A DNA stretch of 26,146 nucleotides from SOKG01 sp964502665 (GCA_964502665.1 CAZCXP010000016.1:1-26146); one strand, 5' to 3'; counted from the stretch's first letter, positions 1-7,510 are shown. Numbers and translations are program-made. The notes: generated from the sequence alone by a model not told the origin.

Positions 1-25
1 CCACTCATTCTTCTGCAAAGTGGTT

Positions 26-1270
26 CTAAAAGAGCTCCTTTTCGCTGGTCTCTATTGCCTGCTTTAGCTCAGCGGCGAGTTCAGGTGGCAGTCCTTCGAT
101 GTCGACGCGCAGGAACCCCCTTACTATGGTCGCTGTAGCTTCATCTCGTGTAAGCCCCCTTGCCATGAGATATTCCACTTCCTCTTCGGCGATCTTGCCC
201 ACCGCCGCTTCGTGTGACAGGTCTACGCCGGCTAAATCCCCCTTGAGCTCTGGAATGGCATGTATCGCCCCATGCCCAGAGAGGATCAACCCCCGGCATT
301 CCAGGTGGCCCTTGACATCGGGAGCACTGCCTGCAATGTAGCCTCTGGCGATGATATTGCCCCCGGTGCTTATAGCCCGAGATATGATCTCTGTCCGCGA
401 GCCTTTGCCATCGAGTAAGACTCTGGAGCCTATGTCCAGACTAGAGCCTGGGGGGGCAACAAGGACGCTGCTGAACCTGACAATGGCCTTTTCGCCAACG
501 CAACGGGCTGCTGGATACATCTGGAGTGTGCGCACCGGTTTCATGCATACGAAGTTGCTGAGGAAGACACCGTCTTCTTCAACGATGGCACCGCTGCGGG
601 GACGTACCGCTATTTCTGGAGACCAGTTATGAATCATGGTGAAGGTTATCCTTGCTCCCCGCTTTATGTAGAACTCGGAGACGCCGAGATGCAGCCCTGA
701 GGCCTGCATTGGGGTGCTGGTGCAACCGGTGATGATGTGCAGCTCAGAGCCCTCCTCGGCGATGATGATGTTATGCACCTTCTGTGCCAGGTTGCTATGT
801 GCCAGGTAGAGACATGCCTGAACAGGATGGATGGCCCTTACTCCGGGAAGCGCTCTTATGAAGTAGCCTCTGTATTGATCAAGCTCGACATGAGCGGTGT
901 ACTTATCGGCGTCGATACTCACCGCGCGCCACCAGTAATCCTCAAGCCAGTCATGAGTTTCGAGAGCCTGGGCGATGCCCATTACCTCCACCCCGTCCTG
1001 TCTTGATGAGCTGTGAACCACGGATTGGTCTATCTGGACAAAGGTGCCCCCCCTCTGGCTCAGATCATCCAGGGTAACCCCTACCTGGACCATCTGCGCT
1101 TTCTCCTCGGGTGAGAACTGAGATGGCTCTTCCTGGTAAGAGTGTTCCTTGACGCTGGATGAATAGGCTGTTACGTCGATGTCCTCGCCCAGAGCTGCCT
1201 TCTTATCGAGCGCTTTCTCAGCTAGCTCCTTCCTTTTCCTGGATGATGCCAGCCGTTCCGAAGCAGACAT
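26..1270 (-). CDS. sufB: SufB/SufD-family Fe-S cluster scaffold protein
   Basis: Member of the SufB/SufD family, the beta-helical scaffold on which Fe-S clusters are built with the SufC ATPase. The C-terminal half has the family signature: GHLECRGL with a Cys near residue 325, then PEL, then LSHEAAVGKI with His near 353 and Glu next to it. These residues correspond in type to the cluster-assembly residues of SufB/SufD. At about 414 residues it is shorter than E. coli SufB (about 495) and resembles the short form found in archaea and anaerobic bacteria with only SufB and SufC. I prefer the ATG at 1270 over the one at 1279, because GAGGG lies 9 nt before it and directly abuts the upstream ATG. 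The start lies inside the end of sufC (about 49-nt overlap), implying one operon and translational coupling. No sufS, sufU or sufE is visible. Family is secure; the SufB versus SufD label is less so. Confidence 0.9.
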   Translation of the reverse strand: MSASERLASSRKRKELAEKALDKKAALGEDIDVTAYSSSVKEHSYQEEPSQFSPEEKAQMVQVGVTLDDLSQRGGTFVQIDQSVVHSSSRQDGVEVMGIAQALETHDWLEDYWWRAVSIDADKYTAHVELDQYRGYFIRALPGVRAIHPVQACLYLAHSNLAQKVHNIIIAEEGSELHIITGCTSTPMQASGLHLGVSEFYIKRGARITFTMIHNWSPEIAVRPRSGAIVEEDGVFLSNFVCMKPVRTLQMYPAARCVGEKAIVRFSSVLVAPPGSSLDIGSRVLLDGKGSRTEIISRAISTGGNIIARGYIAGSAPDVKGHLECRGLILSGHGAIHAIPELKGDLAGVDLSHEAAVGKIAEEEVEYLMARGLTRDEATATIVRGFLRVDIEGLPPELAAELKQAIETSEKELF

Positions 1271-1995
1271 TTTACGCATCCCTCATAACCGTTTTCTTTG
1301 ATTGAATCCAATACCTCCAGGGCTGCTCGCTCACAGGGAATCGTGCCGTTTAGGAGGACATAACCTTTGCTGGCGTGGACATAGTCCAGGATATGGCCAG
1401 TGTGGGTTATTATCAGGCAAGAGCGCGTCCGAGTGCGATGGAGGTCTTTCTGCAGCAGTTCGTTGATCATCTGACCGATGAGAGACATGTTAACCAGGTC
1501 GACTCCGGACTCAGGCTCGTCAAGGAGAACCAGGTCTGGAGCCTGGGCAAGAAGTTGTAGCAGCTCTGAGCGTTTGATTTCACCTCCGGAGAATCTGTAG
1601 TTTATTTCCCGGTCCATCAGCTCAACCATGTTCAGTCTCTCCGCAAGTCTGCCGACCGTGTCACCGTCCTCGCTTCCACGGCTTTCCAGGCAGGCGGTAA
1701 CCATGTCCTGTGTCCTGACCCCACGTACTACCGGAGGGCGCTGAAAGGACATGCCGATGCCCAGGCGCGCTCGTTCGTCCAAAGACATTCCGGTTATATC
1801 CTGATCATTGAACATGATCTGCCCCTTAGTTACCCGGTAGCGAGGGAAGCCCATTATCGCCATCAACAGAGTGGTCTTGCCGCCACCGTTGGGACCGAAG
1901 ATGGCATGGGTCTCACCAGCCCCAATCGACAGATTTATATCGTGCAGAATCTCCTTGCCTTCCACCTCTACACTCAAATCACGAATCTGCAGCAT
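1222..1995 (-). CDS. sufC: SufC ABC-type ATPase for Fe-S cluster assembly
   Basis: Cytoplasmic ABC ATPase that powers cluster assembly on its SufB partner. Walker A is GPNGGGKTT (residues 34-42), with Gly where most SufC proteins have Ser. The Q-loop lies in SFQRPP, the ABC signature is FSGGEIKR, and Walker B is LVLLDEPESGVDL. The EPESGVD form is characteristic of SufC rather than of transporters. His in ITHTGH is the switch residue. No membrane segment is present. At 257 residues the length is typical. The C terminus carries a Cys-x-x-Cys pair (C240, C243) followed by a basic tail that overlaps the start of sufB. The ATG at 1995 has GGAGG 5 nt upstream. First gene of a two-gene operon with sufB. 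Confidence 0.95.
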   Translation of the reverse strand: MLQIRDLSVEVEGKEILHDINLSIGAGETHAIFGPNGGGKTTLLMAIMGFPRYRVTKGQIMFNDQDITGMSLDERARLGIGMSFQRPPVVRGVRTQDMVTACLESRGSEDGDTVGRLAERLNMVELMDREINYRFSGGEIKRSELLQLLAQAPDLVLLDEPESGVDLVNMSLIGQMINELLQKDLHRTRTRSCLIITHTGHILDYVHASKGYVLLNGTIPCERAALEVLDSIKENGYEGCVKCLLRNGWHHPGKGRS

Positions 1996-2038
1996 GTCAC
2001 CCTCCCGCCTAGCGTTCTTGTCTCACGACGATGGTATC

Positions 2039-2068
2039 ATCTTATGTTGAACCTTCTACGGTTTGCAA
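2039..2068 (-). promoter_or_regulatory. Possible sigma-70 promoter of sufCB
   Basis: On the minus strand TTGCAA (2063-2068) and TAAGAT (2039-2044) are separated by 18 bp, about 45 bp upstream of the sufC ATG. Each hexamer matches 4 of 6 consensus positions. No SufR or IscR-type operator was recognised. Confidence 0.4.
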
Positions 2069-2576
2069 CTGCTCTCGGGTACCAACGACAACAAGTTCAT
2101 CTCAGTAATCGCGTAGCTGGTGATGCCTGCGGCTACAACAAGAAGAAAGGCATGCACTATCTGCAGAAACCGTCGTAGGGGGCTCACCGCAACTACTATT
2201 ATAGAATAGCCCTATTACTATCGAATGGCAATCCTCTGGCTCGCCGGATACCGCGAAGATTGCAGCGGCGGCGGAACTTGACATAAAGAAGCACCACAGA
2301 GAATTCCCCGAACCACAAGGGCCTTCCTTGCTATCAAGGTTTAACAGTTGCCCACAGCGTCTGCGCAAACCTTCGCTTTGATCCTCAACGTTACTATTTT
2401 CCTATCAAAGAATACCCAAAGTGGTCATTGTGCACCCAATTGCGGGCATGCTAGTCTTTTCACAGATTCCAGGGAGCGCTTTCGTAGAGGAGTTCGACGG
2501 AATAATACCGGGAAGCGTCTCCACTGGGTGGACACACAGATAAGTTTCGATGCCAGAAAGGCGAGAGGGGATGAAT
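2069..2576. other. Intergenic region between divergent sufC and HTH1
   Basis: About 500 bp without a convincing gene. The open frames here are short, lack SD sequences and have no recognisable protein signature. An imperfect inverted repeat CTTTGAT (2376-2382) / ATCAAAG (2404-2410) and an AT-rich palindromic patch near 2195-2222 are the only structures seen. The region must contain the promoter for the HTH1-RR1 unit, but I cannot place it. Confidence 0.5.
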
Positions 2577-2915
2577 ATGGAACAACGCGTGAAGCAGACC
2601 CGGGTCGAAAGCCTGATGACTGCCCGGCAGGTAGCTGAGTTCTTGCAGGTCAGCGTGTGCACCGTAGGGCGCTGGAGTCGCAGAGGAGCGCTGAAGTTCT
2701 ACCGCGTGGGTGGTCGCGGTGATATGAGATATCGACTCAAGGATGTTGTTAGTTTCCTGGAGGAAACCAGCCCTCACTCAAGAGCAGACACCACGGGTGA
2801 GAAGGTGCCAGTTCGGCCCAGCACAGACAGACCCTCTGTTCCAAACAGGAAGGCCAGTCATGGCGAAAAAAGCTACCCCGTGCGAAATACAGCTCGCTTA
2901 ACCGCTGCCGGGTAG
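2577..2915 (+). CDS. Small excisionase/MerR-type helix-turn-helix protein, copy 1
   Basis: Small DNA-binding protein of the excisionase/HTH_17 type. After a short polar N terminus comes MTARQVAEFLQVSVCTVGRW, a standard helix-turn-helix, then RRGALKFYRVGGRGDMRYR, the beta-wing, and KDVVSFLEE. About 112 residues. The ATG at 2577 is chosen because AGGGG ends 6 nt before it; the ATG at 2571 touches the SD. A paralogue lies at 5427. That copy stops after the shared Thr-Thr-Gly, whereas this one continues about 38 codons through DNA that is non-coding in the other copy, so the tail is probably not functional. It sits 46 bp before RR1 on the same strand and may share its transcript. The target site is unknown. 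Excisionase-type proteins often belong to mobile elements, but no integrase is adjacent, so a transcription factor role (BldC-like) is equally possible. Confidence 0.8.
   Translation: MEQRVKQTRVESLMTARQVAEFLQVSVCTVGRWSRRGALKFYRVGGRGDMRYRLKDVVSFLEETSPHSRADTTGEKVPVRPSTDRPSVPNRKASHGEKSYPVRNTARLTAAG
2860..2901 (+). other. Short ORF (MAKKATPCEIQLA) after HTH1, counterpart at 5711
   Basis: A 13-codon ORF in another frame, inside the HTH1 tail, with AGGAAGG 6 nt before its ATG. The equivalent position after the second HTH gene also has an ATG with a GAGG SD and a similar start (MAK, then Pro and Glu). The pair may be leftovers of one ancestral downstream gene, or a chance result of the shared DNA. 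Translation is unproven. Confidence 0.25.
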
Positions 2916-2961
2916 CAAACAGAATCTTGACCCGGGAGGGCTAATTGGGAAAAGGAGAATC

Positions 2962-3645
2962 ATGAAGGCGCTGATTATTGAAGATGACCCGGAGATCGTG
3001 GAGTCTATTTCGCTGGCCTTTCAGATACACTGGCCTGAGGCTCAGTTAGTGTCCACCTACATGGGAAAGAAGGGGATAGAGTTGGCGGAGAGTGAAGCTC
3101 TTGATATCATCATTCTCGATCTGGGGCTTCCCGATATGAGCGGCTTCGAGGTGTTGGAGCAAATCCGCCTCTTCTCCTCCGTACCCATAATCATCCTCAC
3201 CGTTAAGGCAGAGGAAGCGAGTATAGTCAAAGGGCTGGAGCGGGGGGCAGACGATTACATAGTCAAGCCCTGCGGACAGCAGGAGCTCCTGGCGCGGGCA
3301 AAGGCCAGGGTACGCGATAAGACCTATTTTGCTGAAGAGTCACCCATCTCTTTTGGGCCGCTGCACTTTAATCCCCGCACACGCCAGCTTCTGTATGGAG
3401 AAAGGGAGATGAACCTCACCGCCATCGAAGCTCATATCATTCACCACCTGATGAGAGCCGGAGGCGATGTGGCAAGCTACTCCAGTCTTGTTGAGGAGGT
3501 GTGGGGGGAGGCCTACCCCGGGTCTGTAGACAGTCTCAGGGTTCATATCAGGCGCCTGCGGGAGAAACTGGAAGCAGACCCTGGCCACCCACAGCTTCTT
3601 CTCACCGAAGCCGGCATAGGATACTTCCTGGCGAAACCAGCCTGA
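2962..3645 (+). CDS. OmpR/KdpE-family response regulator RR1 (orphan)
   Basis: Two-domain transcriptional response regulator of 227 residues. The receiver domain (about 1-118) has the acidic pocket E7-D8-D9, phospho-acceptor D53 in ILDLGLPD, switch T80 and K102 in VKPCG. The C-terminal OmpR-type winged helix (about 130-225) has the recognition helix in SVDSLRVHIRRLREKL and the wing GIGYFL. All phosphorylation residues are intact. The SD is AAGGAG with 5 nt spacing. No histidine kinase is next to it or anywhere in the window, so its phosphodonor is unknown. A copy about 80% identical at protein level lies at 4401. It follows HTH1 by 46 bp. The receiver resembles KdpE, but no kdp genes are present. 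Confidence 0.95.
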   Translation: MKALIIEDDPEIVESISLAFQIHWPEAQLVSTYMGKKGIELAESEALDIIILDLGLPDMSGFEVLEQIRLFSSVPIIILTVKAEEASIVKGLERGADDYIVKPCGQQELLARAKARVRDKTYFAEESPISFGPLHFNPRTRQLLYGEREMNLTAIEAHIIHHLMRAGGDVASYSSLVEEVWGEAYPGSVDSLRVHIRRLREKLEADPGHPQLLLTEAGIGYFLAKPA

Positions 3646-3787
3646 ACCTGGTCGAAACAACGCCTGCCATTGCGGCTGGAACTCATATCATTATCATCCC
3701 TCCAGTTTCCTCGACAAAATGCCAGATCACAAGTACAGCCGTGCCATCGTGGGGCAAGCTGTTCGTTCCAGCCTGAACTGTAATCTA

Positions 3788-3806
3788 TTTGTAAGCTCTT
3801 TGTAAC
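3788..3806 (+). promoter_or_regulatory. Direct repeat resembling an OmpR/PhoB-type box
   Basis: TTTGTAAG (3788-3795) and TTTGTAAC (3799-3806) form a direct repeat with an 11-bp period, the geometry at which OmpR/PhoB-family dimers bind. A weaker GTAAG follows at 3822-3826. It lies in the gap between RR1 and RR2, which both encode this type of regulator. Binding is inference only. Confidence 0.35.
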
Positions 3807-4016
3807 TTGCCCTTTACATCCGTAAGTGGTTCTTAATCCTACGTGCTTACAATTGAGTGGTACTGCATATGATTGTGTAGATTGTCTTTTGGGGCGGGAA
3901 AAGAGTTTTTGAGCCAGACCTGGTCTGTGATCGACAGGGCAGCCGAGAATAGACTCGCTAGGATGCATCTAGCCCCTGATAGGACCGCTGTGGATTTGCG
4001 GGGACCACCACGGTCG

Positions 4017-4183
4017 ACGAGATGGGTTGTAATTCTGCTGCCGAAGTCAGAACGTCATTGAAACGCTCAACAGAATGCAGAAAGAAGGCTGGGAGTAGCG
4101 TGATGAGGCTGGGCCAGGAAGACCAGTTCGTTGTGCGCTACCGCCTGGTCTTCACGGAAGTCAAGCCAACTACCAAGGGTTAG
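4017..4183 (+). pseudogene. Possible decayed DUF4177-like small gene
   Basis: Pieces in different frames look like one broken small protein. TRWVVILLPKSE (from 4017) is followed after a frame change by NVIETLNRMQKEGWE and a stop (TAG at 4096-4098). Then comes a 26-codon ORF, 4103-4183, containing EDQFVVRYRLVFTEVK. The LN...EGWE pattern recalls DUF4177-type proteins, which have a strand, then LNxxxxEGWE, then a final strand. The match is by eye and weak. The last piece has a plausible GGGAG SD 7 nt before its ATG and could be a free-standing short ORF. Confidence 0.22.
4118..4153 (+). repeat. Perfect 9-bp inverted repeat
   Basis: GAAGACCAG (4118-4126) pairs exactly with CTGGTCTTC (4145-4153) across an 18-nt loop. 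It lies in the 755-bp gap between RR1 and RR2. There is no following T-tract, so a simple terminator is unlikely; it could be a protein-binding palindrome or an RNA stem in the RR2 leader. Confidence 0.45.
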
Positions 4184-4400
4184 GTACTGGTTTCCCGACT
4201 TCATTAGGAAGCTTTGCTGAGCTTAGCTGAAGACATTATCTTGGGGCCCGCAGGGCTGCCTCCCTGTATGAGACTGGCGGAGCTTCATGGAGGGTAAATA
4301 TGGGTGGAAACGCACTTAGGTAGAGGCTCGACCTTTGATCCCTCATTGCTTCTAGAAGCTCCTGATTGTCATTAGAGAAATCCTTGATGCGACAGGAATT

Positions 4401-5084
4401 GTGAAAGCACTGATTATCGAAGATGACCCGGAGATCGTAGAGTCTGTTGCCCTAGCCTTCCGGATACTCTGGCCTGACGCTCAGTTAGTATCCACTCACC
4501 TGGGGAAGAAAGGGATAGAGTTGGCGGAGAGTGAAGCCCACAACATTATCATCCTTGATCTGGGGCTTCCCGATATAAGCGGCTTCGAGGTGCTAAAGCA
4601 AATCCGCCTCTTCTCCGCCGTACCCATTGTTATCCTCACTGTTAAGACAGAGGAACCAGATATAGTCAAAGGGCTTGAGTGGGGGGCAGACGATTACATA
4701 GCCAAGCCCTGTGGACAGCTCGAGCTCCTGGCACGGGTAAAGGCCAGGATGCGCGATAAGAACCATTTTGCTGAAGAGCTGCCCCTTACTCTTGGCTCAC
4801 TGAGCTTTAATCCCCTCACACGCCAGCTTTTGTATGGGAAAAAGGAGATAAACCTTACCGCCATCGAAGCTCATATCATTCACCACTTGATGAGAATGGC
4901 GGGTCGTGTGGCAACCTACTCCAGCCTTGCTGAGGACGTATGGGGTGACGATTACCCCGGGTCTGTAGACAGTCTCAGGGTTCATATCAGGCGCCTGCGG
5001 GAGAAACTGGAAGCAGACCCTAGCCACCCACAGCTTCTTCTCACCAAAGCCGGCATAGGATACTTCCTGGCGAAGCCAGCCTGA
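4401..5084 (+). CDS. OmpR/KdpE-family response regulator RR2 (orphan)
   Basis: Paralogue of RR1: same length (227 residues), with identical E7-D8-D9, D53, T80 and K102. The DNA-binding helix SVDSLRVHIRRLREKL is unchanged, so both probably recognise the same or very similar DNA. Differences gather in receiver surface residues (positions 16-34, 47-48, 83-94) and in the linker near 120-134, suggesting different inputs rather than different targets. The start is GTG at 4401 with AGGA a few bases upstream, a weaker site than that of RR1. Preceded by 755 bp of mostly non-coding DNA and followed by HTH2 342 bp later. No kinase is adjacent. Confidence 0.95.
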   Translation: MKALIIEDDPEIVESVALAFRILWPDAQLVSTHLGKKGIELAESEAHNIIILDLGLPDISGFEVLKQIRLFSAVPIVILTVKTEEPDIVKGLEWGADDYIAKPCGQLELLARVKARMRDKNHFAEELPLTLGSLSFNPLTRQLLYGKKEINLTAIEAHIIHHLMRMAGRVATYSSLAEDVWGDDYPGSVDSLRVHIRRLREKLEADPSHPQLLLTKAGIGYFLAKPA

Positions 5085-5314
5085 AGCTGATCCAAATAGT
5101 GCCTACTGCTCTTCCGGGCGTCCTCTCAAGCTCCTTCATCTCCCTTCTGGCACGGCACCTTATACAATAAGCTTGCATTAGTCCCCCCATTTTTTGTGGA
5201 GAGCATAGTACATTCAACCTCTTTTCGGCTGTTCCTGGTACTATCTTCCCATCAGCGACCGTCCAGAAGAGCTATTGCATACCTAACGGCAGGTCTGCTA
5301 ACATATGAGCATGT

Positions 5315-5398
5315 AGTAGTATCCTACAGTAGACATGTAGGCGTCTATGATTCAGGCTACGATTTCATGGTCGTAGTCGATGTAGGTTCGATACTACT
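5315..5398 (+). promoter_or_regulatory. Nested inverted repeats rich in GTAG/CTAC before HTH2
   Basis: AGTAGTATC (5315-5323) is an exact inverted partner of GATACTACT (5390-5398). Inside lie TAGAC (5330-5334) / GTCTA (5343-5347) and CTACGA (5357-5362) / TCGTAG (5371-5376). GTAG or CTAC occurs about ten times in these 85 bases. The block ends about 28 bp before the HTH2 start, so it could be the leader RNA or the operator array of that gene. I do not recognise it as a known riboswitch. Confidence 0.45.
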
Positions 5399-5426
5399 GC
5401 ATCGAGATTAAGCCAGGGAGTGCAAT

Positions 5427-5651
5427 ATGCAGAGGACTATGAACGAGACAAGTGCGGAAAGTATGATGACGGCTCAGCAGGTAGCACACCTCTTGCAGGT
5501 TAGCATCTGCAGCGTAAGACGGTGGAGCGATAAGGGTATACTGAAGTTCTACCGCGTTGGCCACCGCGGCGATAGGAGATATTGGCGCGAGGATGTTCTT
5601 CGTTTCCTTGAGGATTCTAGCCCCCACCTAAGGGCAGGTACCACGGGTTAA
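5427..5651 (+). CDS. Small excisionase/MerR-type helix-turn-helix protein, copy 2
   Basis: Paralogue of the gene at 2577, 74 residues. The HTH is MTAQQVAHLLQVSICSVRRW, followed by the wing DKGILKFYRVGHRGDRRYW and then EDVLRFLEDSSPH. It ends at Thr-Thr-Gly with TAA where copy 1 reads GAG, and this is probably the native length. The ATG at 5427 has AGGGAG about 7 nt upstream. Similarity to copy 1 continues at DNA level past the stop, showing duplication of a segment larger than the gene. It lies downstream of RR2, whereas copy 1 lies upstream of RR1. An array of inverted repeats sits directly in front. Likely a transcriptional regulator; no function beyond DNA binding can be assigned. Confidence 0.82.
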   Translation: MQRTMNETSAESMMTAQQVAHLLQVSICSVRRWSDKGILKFYRVGHRGDRRYWREDVLRFLEDSSPHLRAGTTG

Positions 5652-6234
5652 AAGGTGCCAGTTCGCCCCCGGCATAGAATGTCTTCCTTCCCCAAGCAGC
5701 GAGGTTAGACATGGCAAAAAGGCCAGCCCCTGCGGAATAGGCCTCGCCCAATCGCTGCTGAGATGGCGAGAGAGCCCAAGAACAGATTGAGACCATTCAT
5801 AGAGACGCCTACGGACTATTTGACCGCAACGCCACTCTCTCGGATTTCGCCTGCATGTAGCATGTTGGCGACCCCCGTATAACCGCTTGCATAGGCCCTA
5901 TGCGACTTGCAAACCAGGCACTCCCCAAGAGCTTCTCTTTGGAATGCCGGGCTTCGTGGGGAGGTTATCTCGTGGCTGCCAGCTTGGTTCTATTCATCGA
6001 GATGACCAAACGCAGTGCTTATTCGCTGGCAGCGGTACTTTTCTCTCGTGTAGCTGGGACAAATGGGGCATTGATTATCTATGCCTGGCTGTGATAGTCT
6101 GCGAGCAGGAATGACAGGGCTCGTCATAACAGGAAAGCGGTGAGGATATGGCTAAATATGAAGAGATGAGTGGTCTGATCAAAAGGCCAGCCCGGCTCTG
6201 AGCAAACGACTTAGTGCAGGTCCAGGGGTCTAAG
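5652..6234 (+). other. Intergenic region, HTH2 to HD-GYP; only weak small ORFs
   Basis: The first part matches the DNA downstream of HTH1 and includes a 9-codon ORF at 5711-5740 (MAKRPAPAE) with a GAGG SD. An ORF at 5900-6094 would encode 64 residues with two hydrophobic stretches (YLVAASLVLFI and GALIIYAWL), but it has only AGG 4 nt upstream and no recognisable family. A 17-codon ORF at 6148-6201 has GAGG too close to its ATG. I do not call any of these as genes with confidence. Confidence 0.4.
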
Positions 6235-7371
6235 ATGGACGAAGTCAAGGGAACGATACTGGTAGTCGATGACGAGGAGCCTATCAGGAACGCTATCTCC
6301 CGCAAACTCAAGGCAGAAGGCTACAATTGCGCGGTGGCGGCCGATGGCAAAGAGGCTCTGTGGAAAGCGTTCGCGCAGGACTTCGCCCTGGTGCTTCTGG
6401 ACGTCAAGATGCCAGGGATGTCGGGGATGGAGGTGCTCTCAAGGATGATTGCTGATCATCCTGATACCGGCGTGGTCATGATAACTGCGGGGGGCGACAC
6501 GCAGACGGCTGTTGAAGCCATGAAGCAGGGGGCATATGACTACGTGACCAAGCCCTTCAACCTGGACGACCTGGTTATGAGAGTGGAAAAGGCCCTCGAA
6601 AGAAGAGGATTGGTACTCATAAACAGGGACTATCAGCTCCGCCTGGAACAAGAGGTTGAGCAGCAAACAGGACAGGTGCGCCAATACTGGCGCGAAGCTA
6701 TTGAGGCGCTTGCCCGTGAAGAGATGGCTCTGAAAGAGGCATCTGGGGCACCTGGCACTACGAAGAAAGCAGATTCTGAGGATGTCTACTTGCAGATCGC
6801 AAGGGTGCTGGCGCAGACGGTTGAGATGCGCGAGCCGTACGCCCGTGGCCATTCGGAGCGAGTAGCCCTGCTGGCCAACGACATCGCTCTCCAGCTTGGC
6901 TGCCCTGACGAACTGATAAGGGATATACAGCTTGCTGCCACAGTCCACGATATAGGGAAGATTGTGATCCCGGACCACATTCTCTTTAAACCGGGTCATT
7001 TGACATCAGCAGAGTACAGCGAGATAAAGACGCACCCCATGGCGACGGTGGACATAATACGCCATGTGGACTACTTTAAAAGCATCATACCCCTGGTTGA
7101 GAGTCACCATGAATGGTACGATGGCAGAGGTTATCCTAAGAAGCTAACGGGGGAGAATATCCCTCTGGGAGCGCGCATCCTGGCTGTAGCTGATGCCTAT
7201 GACGCTATGACCTGTCCTCGCCCCCACCGCCCTCGCCTCAGCAACGAGGATGCGGTTCAAGCCCTCAAGAAGGGTGCTGGTACGCAGTGGGACCCGACAG
7301 TTGTGGATGCCTTTTTTAGGATATTGAAACGGGAATCCAGAATGCTGGAGACTACCCTGGTCGAAACATAG
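6235..7371 (+). CDS. RpfG-like response regulator with HD-GYP domain
   Basis: Receiver plus HD-GYP protein of 378 residues, of the type that hydrolyses cyclic di-GMP. The receiver (about 6-125) has D12-D13 and phospho-acceptor D56 in LLDVKMPG, with lysine in VTKPF. A charged coiled linker (about 130-185) follows. The HD-GYP domain (about 190-370) shows GHSERV, the metal-binding HD pair H238-D239 in TVHDIGKIVIPD, HH at 291-292, and GYP at 299-301 in WYDGRGYP. It is therefore probably catalytically intact. The ATG at 6235 is preferred over the GTG at 6214 because AGGGG lies 7 nt upstream. It follows the duplicated HTH/RR genes on the same strand, without a sensor kinase. Likely links an unknown signal to c-di-GMP turnover. 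Confidence 0.92.
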   Translation: MDEVKGTILVVDDEEPIRNAISRKLKAEGYNCAVAADGKEALWKAFAQDFALVLLDVKMPGMSGMEVLSRMIADHPDTGVVMITAGGDTQTAVEAMKQGAYDYVTKPFNLDDLVMRVEKALERRGLVLINRDYQLRLEQEVEQQTGQVRQYWREAIEALAREEMALKEASGAPGTTKKADSEDVYLQIARVLAQTVEMREPYARGHSERVALLANDIALQLGCPDELIRDIQLAATVHDIGKIVIPDHILFKPGHLTSAEYSEIKTHPMATVDIIRHVDYFKSIIPLVESHHEWYDGRGYPKKLTGENIPLGARILAVADAYDAMTCPRPHRPRLSNEDAVQALKKGAGTQWDPTVVDAFFRILKRESRMLETTLVET

Positions 7372-7510
7372 CGAAGTTGGTGCCCATCTGGTGGAGGCAG
7401 CGAATAGTAGTGCGTTACGGCCTGCTTGCCCCACGGCCGATAGTATTGTCTCAGTAGGTTGTTGCCCCGGCAGTCCGCCCCATTCGCGATTGCTCGACTT
7501 CCGATTTGAA

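Noticed and set aside
1..25. CCACT...AGTGG inverted pair after sufB, or an ATG of a following minus-strand gene
   Set aside because: Too little sequence before the window edge to decide between a hairpin and a next gene start.
2577..5651. Prophage or integrative element suggested by excisionase-type HTH proteins
   Set aside because: No integrase, att-like repeats or phage genes are present, and the HTH genes pair with response regulators instead.
6439..6999. 186-codon minus-strand open frame opposite the HD-GYP gene
   Set aside because: Antisense of conserved receiver and HD-GYP codons, without start signals.
3647..7371. Shared 13-mer CCTGGTCGAAACA at the ends of RR1 and the HD-GYP gene
   Set aside because: Flanks do not extend the match, so chance or minor common ancestry cannot be separated. 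No element boundary is supported.
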